Shown: positions 30,496 through 41,378, numbered from the stretch's first letter. The stretch: DNA of 64,000 nt from Yponomeuta sedellus (GCA_934045075.1 OW203727.1:22085311-22149310); one strand, 5' to 3'. The notes: generated by a model from the sequence alone, not told the origin. Numbers and translations are program-made.

Positions 30496-31530
30496 ATGTC
30501 TACTAAAAAAGAAGTCAAATTCGAAGAAGCTGAAGGATTTTTACCTTCAGACGCCTCCTCTTCAGACGAGCAAACACAAGACCCTTATTCCAAGGTCACG
30601 ATTAGGCAAAAATCCAAAATGGCTGAGCCGATTAGCCTTTCAGTTTTGACCAAGTTCATTAAACCCTATAATGGGAACCGCGAGTCATTGCCCGCGTTTT
30701 TGACAAATTGCGAAAATGCAATTTCGCTAGCCAGTACAGATCAACAGAACGTTTTGTGCAAATTTATAGTGTCACAACTCGAGGGCAAAGCACAGCTAGC
30801 TTGCTGTTTAAAGAAATTCAATTCCTGGCCCGAAATCAAACAATTCCTTAAAGCTACTTTTGGAGAAAAGAAGCACTCGACCCATTTACTGGTCGACCTT
30901 CAGAATTGCAAGCAACTACCTATGGAAGATGTGACACAATATTCCTTACGCATTGAATCATGTCTCACGCGAATTCAATCAGACATTCATTATAGCTGTG
31001 AAGACGATAAAGAACTTTTAGGCAGATTAGCCGCCATGGAAGATTTGGCTTTGAACACGTTTTTGTTGGGCATGAATCCCAGCTTTTCACACATAGTGCG
31101 CTGTAGGAATCCCAAGAGCCTCTCCGATGCAATCACTCATGCAATTGAGGAAGAAAAGCTCTATAAGCTTTCTAAATTAGCACAACGCTCATCCAAACAG
31201 TGCTCTATCTGTCAAAAGATCGGACATACAGCCTCCGATTGTTTCAAAAATAAACCTAAACAGTCAAGTCCGAATCTTCACAACGTAAACTCAAATCAGT
31301 CGCGCTCTTATTCAAATAAATCTTGCGCTTATTGCAAAAAACTTGGACATGTGATAAGCGAGTGCCGCAAATTAAAGTATAAAAATGACACTACTACTAA
31401 TACGCGCCCTGATTCCAGCAACGCTGCACTATCCGGTGCGCATGCACCTGGTTCAAGTAATGCGACAAGCAATAATCGCTCTAATGTGCATGTTGTTAGC
31501 TCCTTAGAAGATCACGATAATTTAAACTAA
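30496..31530 (+). CDS. gag: Gag polyprotein of the LTR element
   Basis: 344 codons. The N-terminal ~60 residues are acidic and Ser-rich, followed by a helical capsid-like region (residues ~45-230) with no obvious break. Two CCHC zinc knuckles follow: CSICQKIGHTASDC (about 236-249) and CAYCKKLGHVISEC (about 277-290), both with the exact CX2CX4HX4C spacing of nucleocapsid RNA-binding motifs. The tail is Asn/Ser-rich. The stop directly follows a slippery heptamer. Gag forms the particle that packages the RNA. Confidence 0.9.
   Translation: MSTKKEVKFEEAEGFLPSDASSSDEQTQDPYSKVTIRQKSKMAEPISLSVLTKFIKPYNGNRESLPAFLTNCENAISLASTDQQNVLCKFIVSQLEGKAQLACCLKKFNSWPEIKQFLKATFGEKKHSTHLLVDLQNCKQLPMEDVTQYSLRIESCLTRIQSDIHYSCEDDKELLGRLAAMEDLALNTFLLGMNPSFSHIVRCRNPKSLSDAITHAIEEEKLYKLSKLAQRSSKQCSICQKIGHTASDCFKNKPKQSSPNLHNVNSNQSRSYSNKSCAYCKKLGHVISECRKLKYKNDTTTNTRPDSSNAALSGAHAPGSSNATSNNRSNVHVVSSLEDHDNLN
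31521..31527 (+). promoter_or_regulatory. -1 ribosomal frameshift site (T TTA AAC)
   Basis: In the gag frame the last codons are AAT TTA AAC TAA, so T TTA AAC is in the right phase for simultaneous slippage. The -1 frame is open from 31521, joins the pol frame and stays open to 35699. This is the same heptamer used by coronaviruses. I did not model a downstream stimulatory structure. Confidence 0.85.
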
Positions 31531-34500
31531 AGTCTGTTTCGGTTCCGTGTCTGCCGGAACACAATAGTGATCTAAATGACACGAAAACTACTAACCTTTC
31601 TAAATCCCGTGCTCTTAAATTCCCCCCAGCGCGGATGAACAAAAATCAACGAAAATGTGCTGATAATAAGCCTTTATCCACTGAGTTCTCAACTAAGCTA
31701 AAAGGTAGTACCTGTGGTCAATTCACGAATGCACAGGATACTAATGTGCCTTCTACTCAGTCTCAAATTATTGATAAAGGACTTTCTAAGCCTTGTGTTC
31801 TTAAATTCTCCCCAACACAAGTCAGCAAAAATTCAGAGACTCCTAAGTTAGACAGTGAATCAAATGTCTCCAGTTCTATTCCCAAAGAGGATTTTAAATG
31901 CAATTCCCTACCTCGCAAAAAGCCGAGTTTTTCTCCTAGGAATTGCTCACGTGAGAAAAGTTACACGATAAATAACGTTAACTACAAAATTTCTCTCCCT
32001 CACGTTAACTTAAAAAGTAATTTAAACGAGAAGCCCTTGTGCTTCCTAGTCGACACTGGTTCTTCAATATCAATAGTGAAGTCATCTAGCCTTAAGAACC
32101 CAGTGCTTGGACCGGAGATAGTCACACTCAAAGGTTTAAGTGACAACGACTCATCTTGTGAATCTCTCGGTACCATAGAACTCGACTTTGAACATAGAAT
32201 CTCTCCAAAGAGTAAGATAGTGTTTGGTTTCGTATTTCACGCGATAAGTGACGCAATCAACCTACACTACGATGGTATTATAGGTAGTGACTTTATACAA
32301 CATTTTAAGATCGACATTCAGTACTCTACAGATACGCTGAATCTGCAAGGTCACTCTCTACCTATCTGTTTCAGTAAACCATCTTATGTCATACCTCCTA
32401 GGTCAGAAATGGTTATTGAATGCCCAGTCTCCAACCTTTCAGAAATTTCAGGCCGAAAAGAAGCCTTAGTACTGGATCATAAAATTAGCGACGGAGTGTT
32501 TTTGGCTAATTGCATTGTAAACATTAAGCCAAACAACAGAGTCAATGTCTCTGTGCTAAACACTACCGAATCTGACGTAGAAATAAATAATTTCCAAGTT
32601 CAAGTTTCACCTTTTGAGCTCTCGTCATCAACCTCAGACGAAAAACCACACGAGCTCGTTCACAACCTTAATAGCTTGAACAGTGACCGATCTAAAAAGG
32701 TCCTTGAGCAAATTCGATGTTCTCATTTAAATCCACAAGAAAAGAAAACCCTTATGAACTGCATTTCGCAATACACCGACATTTTCCACCTCGAAGGTGA
32801 ATTTCTGACTCACACAAATGCAATTCAGCACTCCATAAATACCGGAGATGCTCCTCCTATTCATGTGAAGTCTTATCGGTTTCCTGAAATTCATAAGGAC
32901 GAAGTCGAAAAGCAAGTAAAAAAAATGCTCGACCAAAATATCATTCGCCCTTCAACTTCTCCTTGGAATGCACCGGTTTGGGTGGTACCCAAAAAGCTTG
33001 ACGCTTCCGGTAAGCAAAAATGGCGAATTGTCATCGACTACCGACGACTTAATGATGTCACCGTTTCAGAGGTCTATCCTCTCCCTCTTATAACTGACAT
33101 CCTAGACCAGTTAGGTCACTCAAAGTATTTTAGTACACTCGATTTGGCCTCTGGGTTTCACCAACTTTGTTTGGACCCCAAAGACACTGCCAAAACAGGT
33201 TTCAGTGTTACCACTAATGGTATTTCAGGTCATTTTGAATTTACACGAATGCCTTTCGGTTTAAAAAATGCCCCATCCACATTTCAGAGACTGATGAACA
33301 CAGTTCTCTCGGGATTGCAAGGTCTCCACTGTTACATCTACCTAGATGATTGTATTTGTTATTCTCACGACCTTGAGTCCCACATGAAAAAATTAGAACT
33401 CATCTTTTCCAAATTCAGACAGGCTAATTTGAAATTACAGCCTGATAAATGTGAGTTTTTGCGACGTGAAGTTGCTTATCTTGGGCATACTATCACAGAC
33501 AAGGGTGTGTCACCTAACCCTGACAAGGTTAAGGCCATTTCTCAATTTCCTACACCCAAAAATGCTAAAGACGTCAAGTCCTTTTTAGGTTTGACAGGCT
33601 ATTATCGCCGTTTTATAGAGAATTTCTCTCACATAACTAAGCCCCTAACTTCCTTATTGAAAAAAGACACAGTTTTTCACTGGTCTCACGATCAAGAACA
33701 AGCTTTTAACCTTCTTAAACAAAAGTTAATCTCAGCTCCCTTACTACAGTACCCTGATTTTACGCAAACCTTTATTGTAACGACAGACGCATCTAACTAT
33801 GCCGTAGGCGCTGTCTTATCACAAGGCGAGATCGGTAAGGATAAGCCTATAGCTTATGCATCTCGAACCTTAAATAAATGCGAAGGAAATTACTCAACAA
33901 CTGAGAAGGAGCTGCTCGCTATTCTTTTTGGTGTTAATACCTTTAGACCATACCTGTATGGGTATAAGTTCAAAATTGTCACAGACCATCGTCCCCTTAC
34001 ATGGCTTTTTAACGCTAAAGATCCAGGCGGACGTTTACTAAGATGGCGACTGAAGTTAGAAGAATATGATTACGAGATTATTTATAAGCCAGGCCGAATA
34101 AATTCAAATGCAGATGCCTTATCTCGTAACCCAGTCAATGCCATAACCCACTCCAGATTGAACAAAACAACTTATGAGCAATTTTTCAAAAAACAATTTA
34201 CTAAGTCTATCTCTAACGATACTCAGATAGAAGAGCACAATCAGAGCCTTACTTTGGCAAAACAAAAGTCAATAGCATGTCCACTCTCGCTTGACTTTGA
34301 TAGTTCAATGCCGCACTGTGAACAGCTGTTGTCGATAGTACCTAATTCCGACGAACTGTTATCAGCGGAACGAGAACCCGACACCGTGCAGTCGGTTGAT
34401 GCTAACAATAAAAAGCTCTATTTCTTATACACTAAGATCCATCATTATGACGAGACGAGCTATAAAGCTATTTATAACCTTTTGCGAAAATTAAGAGATC

Positions 34501-35699
34501 TAATAATTTCCACAGATGAATATGACAAAGAATTAGCTATTTCAGACTTTTCAGAGCCTTTTACTAAATTGGCCTATGTTAAAATCTACAACATTATTTC
34601 GTATTTATTTCATGGCACCGATATTAAGGTCCATATATACAAGAACCAAATAAAATATCCTACCCCTGCCGAAATTACAAACATTCTCAAAGAAAACCAC
34701 GGGACAACCATAGCGGGTCACCCGGGTATTACGCGCATGTACAACAGAATAAAAGAATCTTATTATTGGAAGAGTATGCGCGCTGACATAGAACGATTCG
34801 TAAAAGACTGTCGGCTATGTCAAGTAAATAAGCCCTTACGAGCTTCTAATAAAGCACCCATGATTATAACGTCGTCTAGTACCAAGCCATTCGAAAGACT
34901 AGCTCTCGACATTGTCGGAGTTCTTCCCGAAGCTGGCCTTCAAAAGTTTAAGTACATCTTAACTCTTCAGGACGATTTAACTAAATTTTCATGTGCTTAT
35001 CCAATGATTACGTCAACAACAGATGAAATTGCACGTAACCTAATACATTTCTTTTCGTTATTCGGATTCCCCAAAATGATCCTTACGGATCAAGGCACTA
35101 GCTTTACATCTGAGCTATTTAAGCAACTAACAGAAATTCTTAAAATAAAAAGCCTTCTCTCTACGCCCTATCATCCCCAGACAAATGGTGCACTGGAGCG
35201 TAGTCATGCAACCCTTAAAGAGTATTTAAAATCGTTTGTAAACGACAATCAAGACGATTGGCACTGTTATGTCGCAACTGCAATTCTCTCTTATAATACA
35301 ACTCCACACTGTACTACGAATTTCACTCCTTTTGAGTTATTATATGGTCACAAACCGACCATACCTAGTAGTTTATTTGACTCCAGCGATAACACAACTT
35401 ATCAAGAGTATATCCGAGCTTTGCAGTACAGAATGAGGTACTCTCGCGAAAGAGCTCTAGAAAACATTCAGAGAAGCAAGGAATCCTCGAAGCGATACTA
35501 TGACGCTTCTTCTAGTTCAAAAACTTATAAAACTGGTGACTTAGTATACGTCAAACACCATCATAGGTTGCGCAAGGCCCTCTCTCCAATCTGGAAGGGA
35601 CCCTATAAAATAATTAAAGTAAATGGAAAAAATAACGTCACCCTTTGCATCAATAGAAAACACGTGAAGTATCACATTAATGAGATTAAACCAGCATAA
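31521..35699 (+). CDS. pol: Pol polyprotein (protease, RT, RNase H, integrase)
   Basis: The frame is open from 31521, entered by -1 frameshifting; the first ATG is at 31635. Numbered from that ATG: aspartic protease with DTGSS at ~140; reverse transcriptase with catalytic YLDD at ~569; RNase H with TDASNYAVGAVLSQ at ~717. Then comes a ~190-residue linker typical of gypsy elements, an integrase HHCC zinc finger (HPGITRMYNR ... CRLC, ~1028-1061), and a catalytic core with D in LALDIVG, D in TDQGTSF and E 36 residues later, i.e. D,D35E. A C-terminal GPY/F-type module contains IWKGPYKII. No stops or frameshifts are present. It ends at TAA 35697-35699, overlapping the env-like frame. Confidence 0.92.
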   Translation, partial: FKLKSVSVPCLPEHNSDLNDTKTTNLSKSRALKFPPARMNKNQRKCADNKPLSTEFSTKLKGSTCGQFTNAQDTNVPSTQSQIIDKGLSKPCVLKFSPTQVSKNSETPKLDSESNVSSSIPKEDFKCNSLPRKKPSFSPRNCSREKSYTINNVNYKISLPHVNLKSNLNEKPLCFLVDTGSSISIVKSSSLKNPVLGPEIVTLKGLSDNDSSCESLGTIELDFEHRISPKSKIVFGFVFHAISDAINLHYDGIIGSDFIQHFKIDIQYSTDTLNLQGHSLPICFSKPSYVIPPRSEMVIECPVSNLSEISGRKEALVLDHKISDGVFLANCIVNIKPNNRVNVSVLNTTESDVEINNFQVQVSPFELSSSTSDEKPHELVHNLNSLNSDRSKKVLEQIRCSHLNPQEKKTLMNCISQYTDIFHLEGEFLTHTNAIQHSINTGDAPPIHVKSYRFPEIHKDEVEKQVKKMLDQNIIRPSTSPWNAPVWVVPKKLDASGKQKWRIVIDYRRLNDVTVSEVYPLPLITDILDQLGHSKYFSTLDLASGFHQLCLDPKDTAKTGFSVTTNGISGHFEFTRMPFGLKNAPSTFQRLMNTVLSGLQGLHCYIYLDDCICYSHDLESHMKKLELIFSKFRQANLKLQPDKCEFLRREVAYLGHTITDKGVSPNPDKVKAISQFPTPKNAKDVKSFLGLTGYYRRFIENFSHITKPLTSLLKKDTVFHWSHDQEQAFNLLKQKLISAPLLQYPDFTQTFIVTTDASNYAVGAVLSQGEIGKDKPIAYASRTLNKCEGNYSTTEKELLAILFGVNTFRPYLYGYKFKIVTDHRPLTWLFNAKDPGGRLLRWRLKLEEYDYEIIYKPGRINSNADALSRNPVNAITHSRLNKTTYEQFFKKQFTKSISNDTQIEEHNQSLTLAKQKSIACPLSLDFDSSMPHCEQLLSIVPNSDELLSAEREPDTVQSVDANNKKLYFLYTKIHHYDETSYKAIYNLLRKLRDLIISTDEYDKELAISDFSEPFTKLAYVKIYNIISYLFHGTDIKVHIYKNQIKYPTPAEITNILKENHGTTIAGHPGITRMYNRIKESYYWKSMRADIERFVKDCRLCQVNKPLRASNKAPMIITSSSTKPFERLALDIVGVLPEAGLQKFKYILTLQDDLTKFSCAYPMITSTTDEIARNLIHFFSLFGFPKMILTDQGTSFTSELFKQLTEILKIKSLLSTPYHPQTNGALERSHATLKEYLKSFVNDNQDDWHCYVATAILSYNTTPHCTTNFTPFELLYGHKPTIPSSLFDSSDNTTYQEYIRALQYRMRYSRERALENIQRSKESSKRYYDASSSSKTYKTGDLVYVKHHHRLRKALSPIWKGPYKIIKVNGKNNVTLCINRKHVKYHINEIKPA

Positions 35700-37039
35700 A
35701 CTTGTCCAAATTTAACTCAATTCTTAACATCATCGAAGGATCACTTTTATCAGTTTCCAATATTTTGGATACGACCTTGAACTCTATCTTATTTGCGAAA
35801 GCTAATATTTTGCACCCCTATATTTTATCCCCGACAAAATTATATAATGAATTAAACTCTAACAAGGTAACCAAAAGGAACCTAGAGTTTCCCGTTCCTC
35901 TGTCCTTAGAGAACATACATTATATTATAGATTTATCTAAGTTAGCTTCGTATTACTATAATGATAAGATAATTTTCGTAATAAGAATACCTTTAATTAA
36001 CCCAGTTAAATTTAGCATATATAAGATTTTACCGCTACCTACACCGCGAGATGAATACAATTTCCAAACATATGTTCTTATTCATCCTTCTAAGTTATAC
36101 ATAGCTATAACGGATGACAGATTGAATTACGCGATGCTAGATACCTTAAGCGAATGTAGCGATGTTAATAATAAATATGTAATATGTCCTTTACCTTCTG
36201 TTCTGTCTACAAATAGTAACCCTTTATGTGAAACGAAACTCATAACGGAAGTCACCCTGTCACTTCCAGAAATCTGTAATTCTAAAGTAATCTATGGCAA
36301 TGTTAACATATGGCAGAAGCTAAACGATGGAAGATTTTTGTATGTACAGTCCAAGGCAACCAAGCTGACTATAAAATGTACTGATAAAAACGAGATCAAG
36401 GACTATACTGTACAAGGTACTGGATTATTATCTTTGAAAAATGATTGTGTTGCATACTTCCAAACTTTGCAATTTCGTCCATCTCATAGTTACAAATCAA
36501 GGCTACCGAGCCAAGTGTTAATTGATTTTAATATCGTCGAAGACGACTGCTGTAAGTACAAACTTGTAAACAACAGTGTTCAACCATTGTCTCCAATTTC
36601 ATTAACAGATGTTGACTTAGAGTCCTTGAAATTAGCAAGCCATAAGCTTGACCATTTGCAAGATCAAATCAATCAGGCTGAAAATCAGTCTCATATTGTA
36701 AAATACGGTCACTATTATTCAGGACTTACTTATGCTATTATTGTAGCTATTATAATTTACATATTAAGCAAAATATATAAGAAATGGTTCTCAAATTATT
36801 GTAAAAGCTCTTCTTGTTGCATCCAAATATATAATCAGTGTCATAATAGCAAGTCTAGTAGAAGGGACACCAAGGTCAATACGTCTATTGAATTAACTGA
36901 TATATCTGACGAGTCCTTTGAATGTGACAAGAGATCTATTAGGAGCCTCCCAGAAATAGAGATGAATAAGGATAAAAGCAAGGTCATATTTAGAAATTTT
37001 GAGAAAGTATCGTCAAGCCGAAACTTAACTAACCATTAA
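35690..37039 (+). CDS. env: Env-like ORF without its own start codon
   Basis: The frame opens at 35690, just after an in-frame stop, and runs to 37039 (~450 codons). There is no ATG for about the first 165 codons, so it must be reached by splicing or from another frame, as in insect gypsy elements whose env RNA is spliced. One membrane helix (~residues 340-362) is followed by a ~75-residue basic and Ser-rich cytoplasmic tail. The ILHPYILSP-like segment near the start resembles the middle of F-like insect envelope proteins. The signal peptide, N-terminal subunit, cleavage site and fusion region are not visible, suggesting an N-terminally reduced env. Confidence 0.65.
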   Translation, partial: TSINLSKFNSILNIIEGSLLSVSNILDTTLNSILFAKANILHPYILSPTKLYNELNSNKVTKRNLEFPVPLSLENIHYIIDLSKLASYYYNDKIIFVIRIPLINPVKFSIYKILPLPTPRDEYNFQTYVLIHPSKLYIAITDDRLNYAMLDTLSECSDVNNKYVICPLPSVLSTNSNPLCETKLITEVTLSLPEICNSKVIYGNVNIWQKLNDGRFLYVQSKATKLTIKCTDKNEIKDYTVQGTGLLSLKNDCVAYFQTLQFRPSHSYKSRLPSQVLIDFNIVEDDCCKYKLVNNSVQPLSPISLTDVDLESLKLASHKLDHLQDQINQAENQSHIVKYGHYYSGLTYAIIVAIIIYILSKIYKKWFSNYCKSSSCCIQIYNQCHNSKSSRRDTKVNTSIELTDISDESFECDKRSIRSLPEIEMNKDKSKVIFRNFEKVSSSRNLTNH

Positions 37040-37217
37040 GTGACTTTTATTGATTTCTATTTCGGGACTTAGATTAAGTTTAAACTAGAATTAATTTTAG
37101 AGTGACACTATTCTTAAGATGTCCTTATGTTCAAAACTTAGTCGCTGCGCCTCACTTGTGTTTTCATTATTTCTGACATTTGTCCTTCGTTTATCTTAAA
37201 ATGATAAGCTCAGTCTT

Positions 37218-37228
37218 AAGGAGGGAGA
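37218..37228 (+). promoter_or_regulatory. Polypurine tract
   Basis: AAGGAGGGAGA lies immediately before the 3' LTR, where plus-strand DNA synthesis is primed. Confidence 0.9.
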
Positions 37229-37449
37229 TGTTATAATCAGTCCTAGTTTGCAGTAAATGCTAAGGCAAGCGAATTGATTTTATATAAAACTGTTTCACAC
37301 TTGTTTTGTCAGAGAGTCGACCCATAACCTCCGTCCGACATACACGTAAATTTCTAATTGTAGTCCGTGTGTTGTGCAGTGAATAAATTTTGGTTTTAGC
37401 AGTAATAAAATCTTTTTTTAAAAAGGTCCCGCGGACCGCCGTCCTAACA
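37229..37449 (+). repeat. 3' LTR
   Basis: 221 bp, differing from the 5' LTR at two positions (A to G in CAATCC, G to A in GCTGAGG). It is followed directly by GAACGAACG. Confidence 0.92.
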
Positions 37450-40400
37450 GAACGAACGAACGAACGAACGAACGAACGAACGAACGAACGAACGAACGAA
37501 CGAACGAACGAACGAACGAACGAACGAACGAACGAACGAACGAACGAACGAACGAACGAACGAACGAACGAACGAACGAATGAATGAATGAATGAATGAA
37601 TGAATGAATGAATGAATGAATGAATGAATGAATGATAAAATGAAGAAAAACATATTAAGGAAACTTGAGTGTCTGAGGTGTTCAAATACCTCAACGCTTG
37701 AAATTGCCAATCTGCGGTGGGCACGCCTGGTAATTAAGCCCATATTCTCTCTCTGAGAGAAGGCCTGTGCCCTGCAGTGGGACGTTTATAGCCTACTTAC
37801 ATTAAAAAAATCTCTATTTAGTGTGTGCAGTAAAAGGACAGTCAAAGTATATAAATATGAAGTATAGTACAAAGGATTTAACAAACACGTGAACACAGAG
37901 GTATGCGAGTACGGTATCTCAAAACTGACGTGGGTGTCCGCAAAGATTTCCGTATATCTACCCTTCTTGTTTCTACCATATGAGATTGGTCCCTGTTTGA
38001 GGTACTAAGCTTAGGTCTTTGTACCATTGTCCACTGGGAGGAAAACATCGTGGCAAAGTTAAGAATTATTCGGCTTGGCATTTATCAACCTTAGGGGAGG
38101 GCTATGTCCAGCAGTGGACTAATATAGCCTGAAGAAGAAGAAGAAGGACCAGGGTAGGGTTTCTGAATTGAGATATTCGCTAAGTAAATACATAACCATT
38201 TAGATAGATAGATAAAGAACACTTTATTGTACATAACAATAGAAATTGCACAGATATTTCTTGACCTAAAAGTACAGACGGCACCCTTATCACTAAAAAT
38301 GATATTTTACAGACAACTTTTGGATGAACTGGACTAGTAAATTAGAGAAGGAGAATGAGTAGATGTACAAAAAACATAGAAAATTATTGAATTTAATTTG
38401 AAATTTTGCTAAGTAAATACTGAACTATAGTGCTATCTCTTAGAATTTCTCAGCAAAGAGCGAGACAGGACGTTACTTAAGTGTTAACTTAGTAAAATTT
38501 TCAATTCAGAAACCAGCCCTTACACTCATACATTCTAGTAAGTTACGTTAAGGGATAAGATAAGATGAGAATATTCTTTATTTAAAAACCTATTTAGAGG
38601 CTAAAAATTTCACCCATGCCGGGATTCGAACCCGCAACCTCTGGCTATCCGTACCAGCGCTCTACCAATTGAGCCAATGGGCGACTCACGGCATCAGTGA
38701 AATTTCGAACCTCTTTACAATATTCTCTGTATTACGTACAGGCAGCGACATCTGACTTAAGCAAATTGCATTACTTACAGCCCCGACTACCTACTTTGCA
38801 GTTAGGTTTAACATCGGAACGATATCACTGTACCCACATGATTACACTATTTTTATTTTTAATGCACTAACCCGTGCTAAGGAACAAATTTAAAAACCTA
38901 TTTAGAGGCTAAAAATTTCACCCATGCCGGGATTCGAACCCGCAACCTCTGGCTATCCGTACCAGCGCTCTACCAATTGAGCCAATGGGCGACTCACGGC
39001 ATCAGTGTTCATATTCTTTATTGTACACTGGAAAAACAACAAATACAAAATAATGGCGACTTTGTAACAAAAATGTGAAGAGCAACCTTTTGCTTTAAAC
39101 ATTTTTGCATTTTATGGGTAGAGACAATGCTTCCACCGTTATGTTACCACAGCTTGACGTGGATTATAAAAATAAGATCATTATTTTTTTATTGAAATTC
39201 CATGAGAGCAAAGTCACTGGTAACTATCTAGTAGCCGTCTATCTGGTAGCCGTAACTATCTGATATTTTTAGAGCGGGGTTTTTAACTACGGTTGCATTT
39301 AGCTGAAGAGCGAGGAAACAATATAAAACCTCATCAATGTTAAAAATACGTACAGTCTATTAGCTTTTAGTATATTCCTCGGCTACTATCGGATAGAATC
39401 GGATATATTCGTGTAATATTTCTATTACACTAATATATATGACACTTAATATGACACTGAATTCACATAACTTTTCAAAATAGTGAAGAAAAGTTTTATA
39501 CAGAGCAGGAATTTTTTTTATTACACTCGAGTGCTTTGGGCAAAAACCGAAGCCTACTCTAAAGCCCGAGGTATATTCTAAAAGCTAACAGATTGTATAA
39601 GTTGGTAATTTTGTAGTAAATATATATATTTTTTCCATTTGTTGTACCCGAAGCGTGCATGCAACGACTTATGAATCCATAAAATGTGAAAATTACTTTG
39701 CTAAATTTCCCCAAAAATCCCACAAGCACTACGCGGTTAGTTAAGGCACCGCCCTTCCTCCCACTTTTTAAAGCAGAAGCAAGACACGAACACACCACCA
39801 CCGACACCAATACTTGTGTGAGAAAATACGCGACGCGTTTCGCCTCTAACACGAGGCATCCTCAGGCTCACAAGTGCAAGACTAATGAAGGGCAAAGTGC
39901 CAAGTGGCAGTTCCTAATCTCTGGCTACCGCTCTAAGACACAGGCGTGAGTTTATGTTAGTTATAGAAATATTTTATTTTTCTTTGTGAAAAAGATAATA
40001 CGTCAAGTGTCAAACCTAATACAATTACATTGCAGTCTCTACAGTATTACAATAAATAATAAAAAAAACTGAGTGTGGTTTGGCTTTCCTCTAAGGGTTG
40101 CGCATGCCCAGCGTGGGGATTATGGGCATTAACCCCTATGATAGCACAACGTGGCGCTCATTAGGGGAGGGCTATGTCCAGCAGTGGACTAGTATAGCCT
40201 GACGACTAAGGGTTGCGAACTGAACAAAGGAAACGCATTTTTGCTGCATTAGACAAGTAATAATGTACGGAACCTTTGGTCCATGAGTCCAACTCGCACT
40301 TGACCGGTTTGTATATTAATTCTACATGAACGGAAATAGTTAAAGTAACAATACCACTTGCTAAATGTGAAGGAAAACATCGAGAAGAAACCTGAGTATC

Positions 40401-40696
40401 GGCGGTGTTCATATATCTCAGCGCTTGAAATTGCTCTAGTAATTAAGCCCATACTTTCTCTCTCTCTCTTTCTAAGAGTAAGCCTATACCTGAGTGGGAC
40501 GTATGTAGGCTACATAAAAAAATTCAATGAAAAAAAAAGTGTTGTACCTTTCAATAGGTAGGTACAACACTTTTTTTACGCTGAATGAACCCCTAAGTGA
40601 AAATCAACCTGTTCCATTCAGTTTTTTCCGGTAGCCGTTTTCCCGTCCACTTGAACAACACCAAAGCGTCACATTATCAACGTTTGAGGTGCGAAC
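37450..40696 (+). repeat. Direct repeat block, copy B (~3.2 kb)
   Basis: The second copy of 26289-29477. It begins exactly at the 3' LTR with (GAAC)n and (GAAT)n runs (37450-37634, longer than in copy A). It contains the same interrupted MITE (38148-38523), two-unit tRNA-SINE (38583-39010, TSD ATATTCTTTATT), TA-flanked MITE (~39353-39595), RTE tails (38090-38150, 40098-40206) and hairpin (~40533). At GCGAAC (40691-40696), where copy A meets the 5' LTR, copy B continues into TCTGTGAGAAAACG, the apparent empty target site. Confidence 0.9.
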
Positions 40697-41378
40697 TCTG
40701 TGAGAAAACGAGAAAAAAATCCCATTTAGACGTTTCCCGTTTGACGTTTCATCCCCTGAAATTCAGTCTTTTGCCGGCCTCTTAGCGAAGCGAACGTGGT
40801 GCTGGCTGGTTATAATCGTGACCGGAAATTACGACAAAATACTGTTGCGAAACGGAAATACCTTTTGGTGTTTCTTTGCTGGCTGCCGAGAGTAGCGTCG
40901 ACTTTGAAAGTGGAAAAAAAAAGTGTTCGAAGTTCGAAATTTCTTGTTCATTTGTTTTTGTGCGGTTTTGTGTTTTGACCCCGGAGTTTTGCTTGGTGAG
41001 TTTACTAATTTGTTTTAGACCACTAATAATATTAAAAGTATCTGTGTAATTGCAATACCTTATTGCCAGTTTCTGTATTGAGAATTTCGTAATGTAAATA
41101 GTCGTAAGTAAGTGTAGTCTTGTCTCTTGGTTATTTTTTCTTGTGTTTTTTTTAAGAATTTACTTAGTGAAATTATAAATTCAAAAACCAGCACTTAGTG
41201 GATCTAATCGAATCGTATCAGGTGTGGAGCAAAATATGTTATATAGACTTAATAATTTTGACGACATTGAATTTGCGACGGAATTTTTCACGTATCTGGT
41301 GACATATAAGTATATATCACCAGATAAGTGAGAAAACTTTTATAATGCATAATTACTTAATATGAGTTTTTATTTTAT
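40697..41378 (+). other. Possible non-coding first exon of a host gene
   Basis: GC-richer sequence, with an arthropod initiator-like ATTCAGTCTT at ~40761, leads to a good donor context CTTGGTGAGT at ~40993-41002. It resembles a 5' untranslated exon, but no coding exon follows in the window. A small hairpin (TATCTGGTGA / TCACCAGATA) lies at ~41299-41328. Confidence 0.25.

Larger units (their letters stand above)
29478..37449 (+). mobile_element. Complete Ty3/gypsy LTR retrotransposon with env-like ORF
   Basis: A 7972 bp element: 5' LTR, PBS, leader, gag, pol, env-like ORF, PPT, 3' LTR. The LTRs differ at only two of 221 positions by my reading, and gag and pol are open, so it is a recent insertion. 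GAAC lies on each side, a possible 4 bp TSD, but on the right GAAC also starts the microsatellite of copy B. Protein features place it in the gypsy superfamily, in the insect env-bearing group or near it. Confidence 0.92.

Noticed and set aside
29474..37453. A certain 4 bp TSD (GAAC) for the LTR element
   Set aside because: On the right side GAAC also begins the (GAAC)n run of copy B, so chance or microhomology cannot be separated from a true TSD.
37260..37743. ORFs rich in RSFV or TNER here and at 26249-26510
   Set aside because: They are translations of the GAAC/GAAT tetranucleotide runs.
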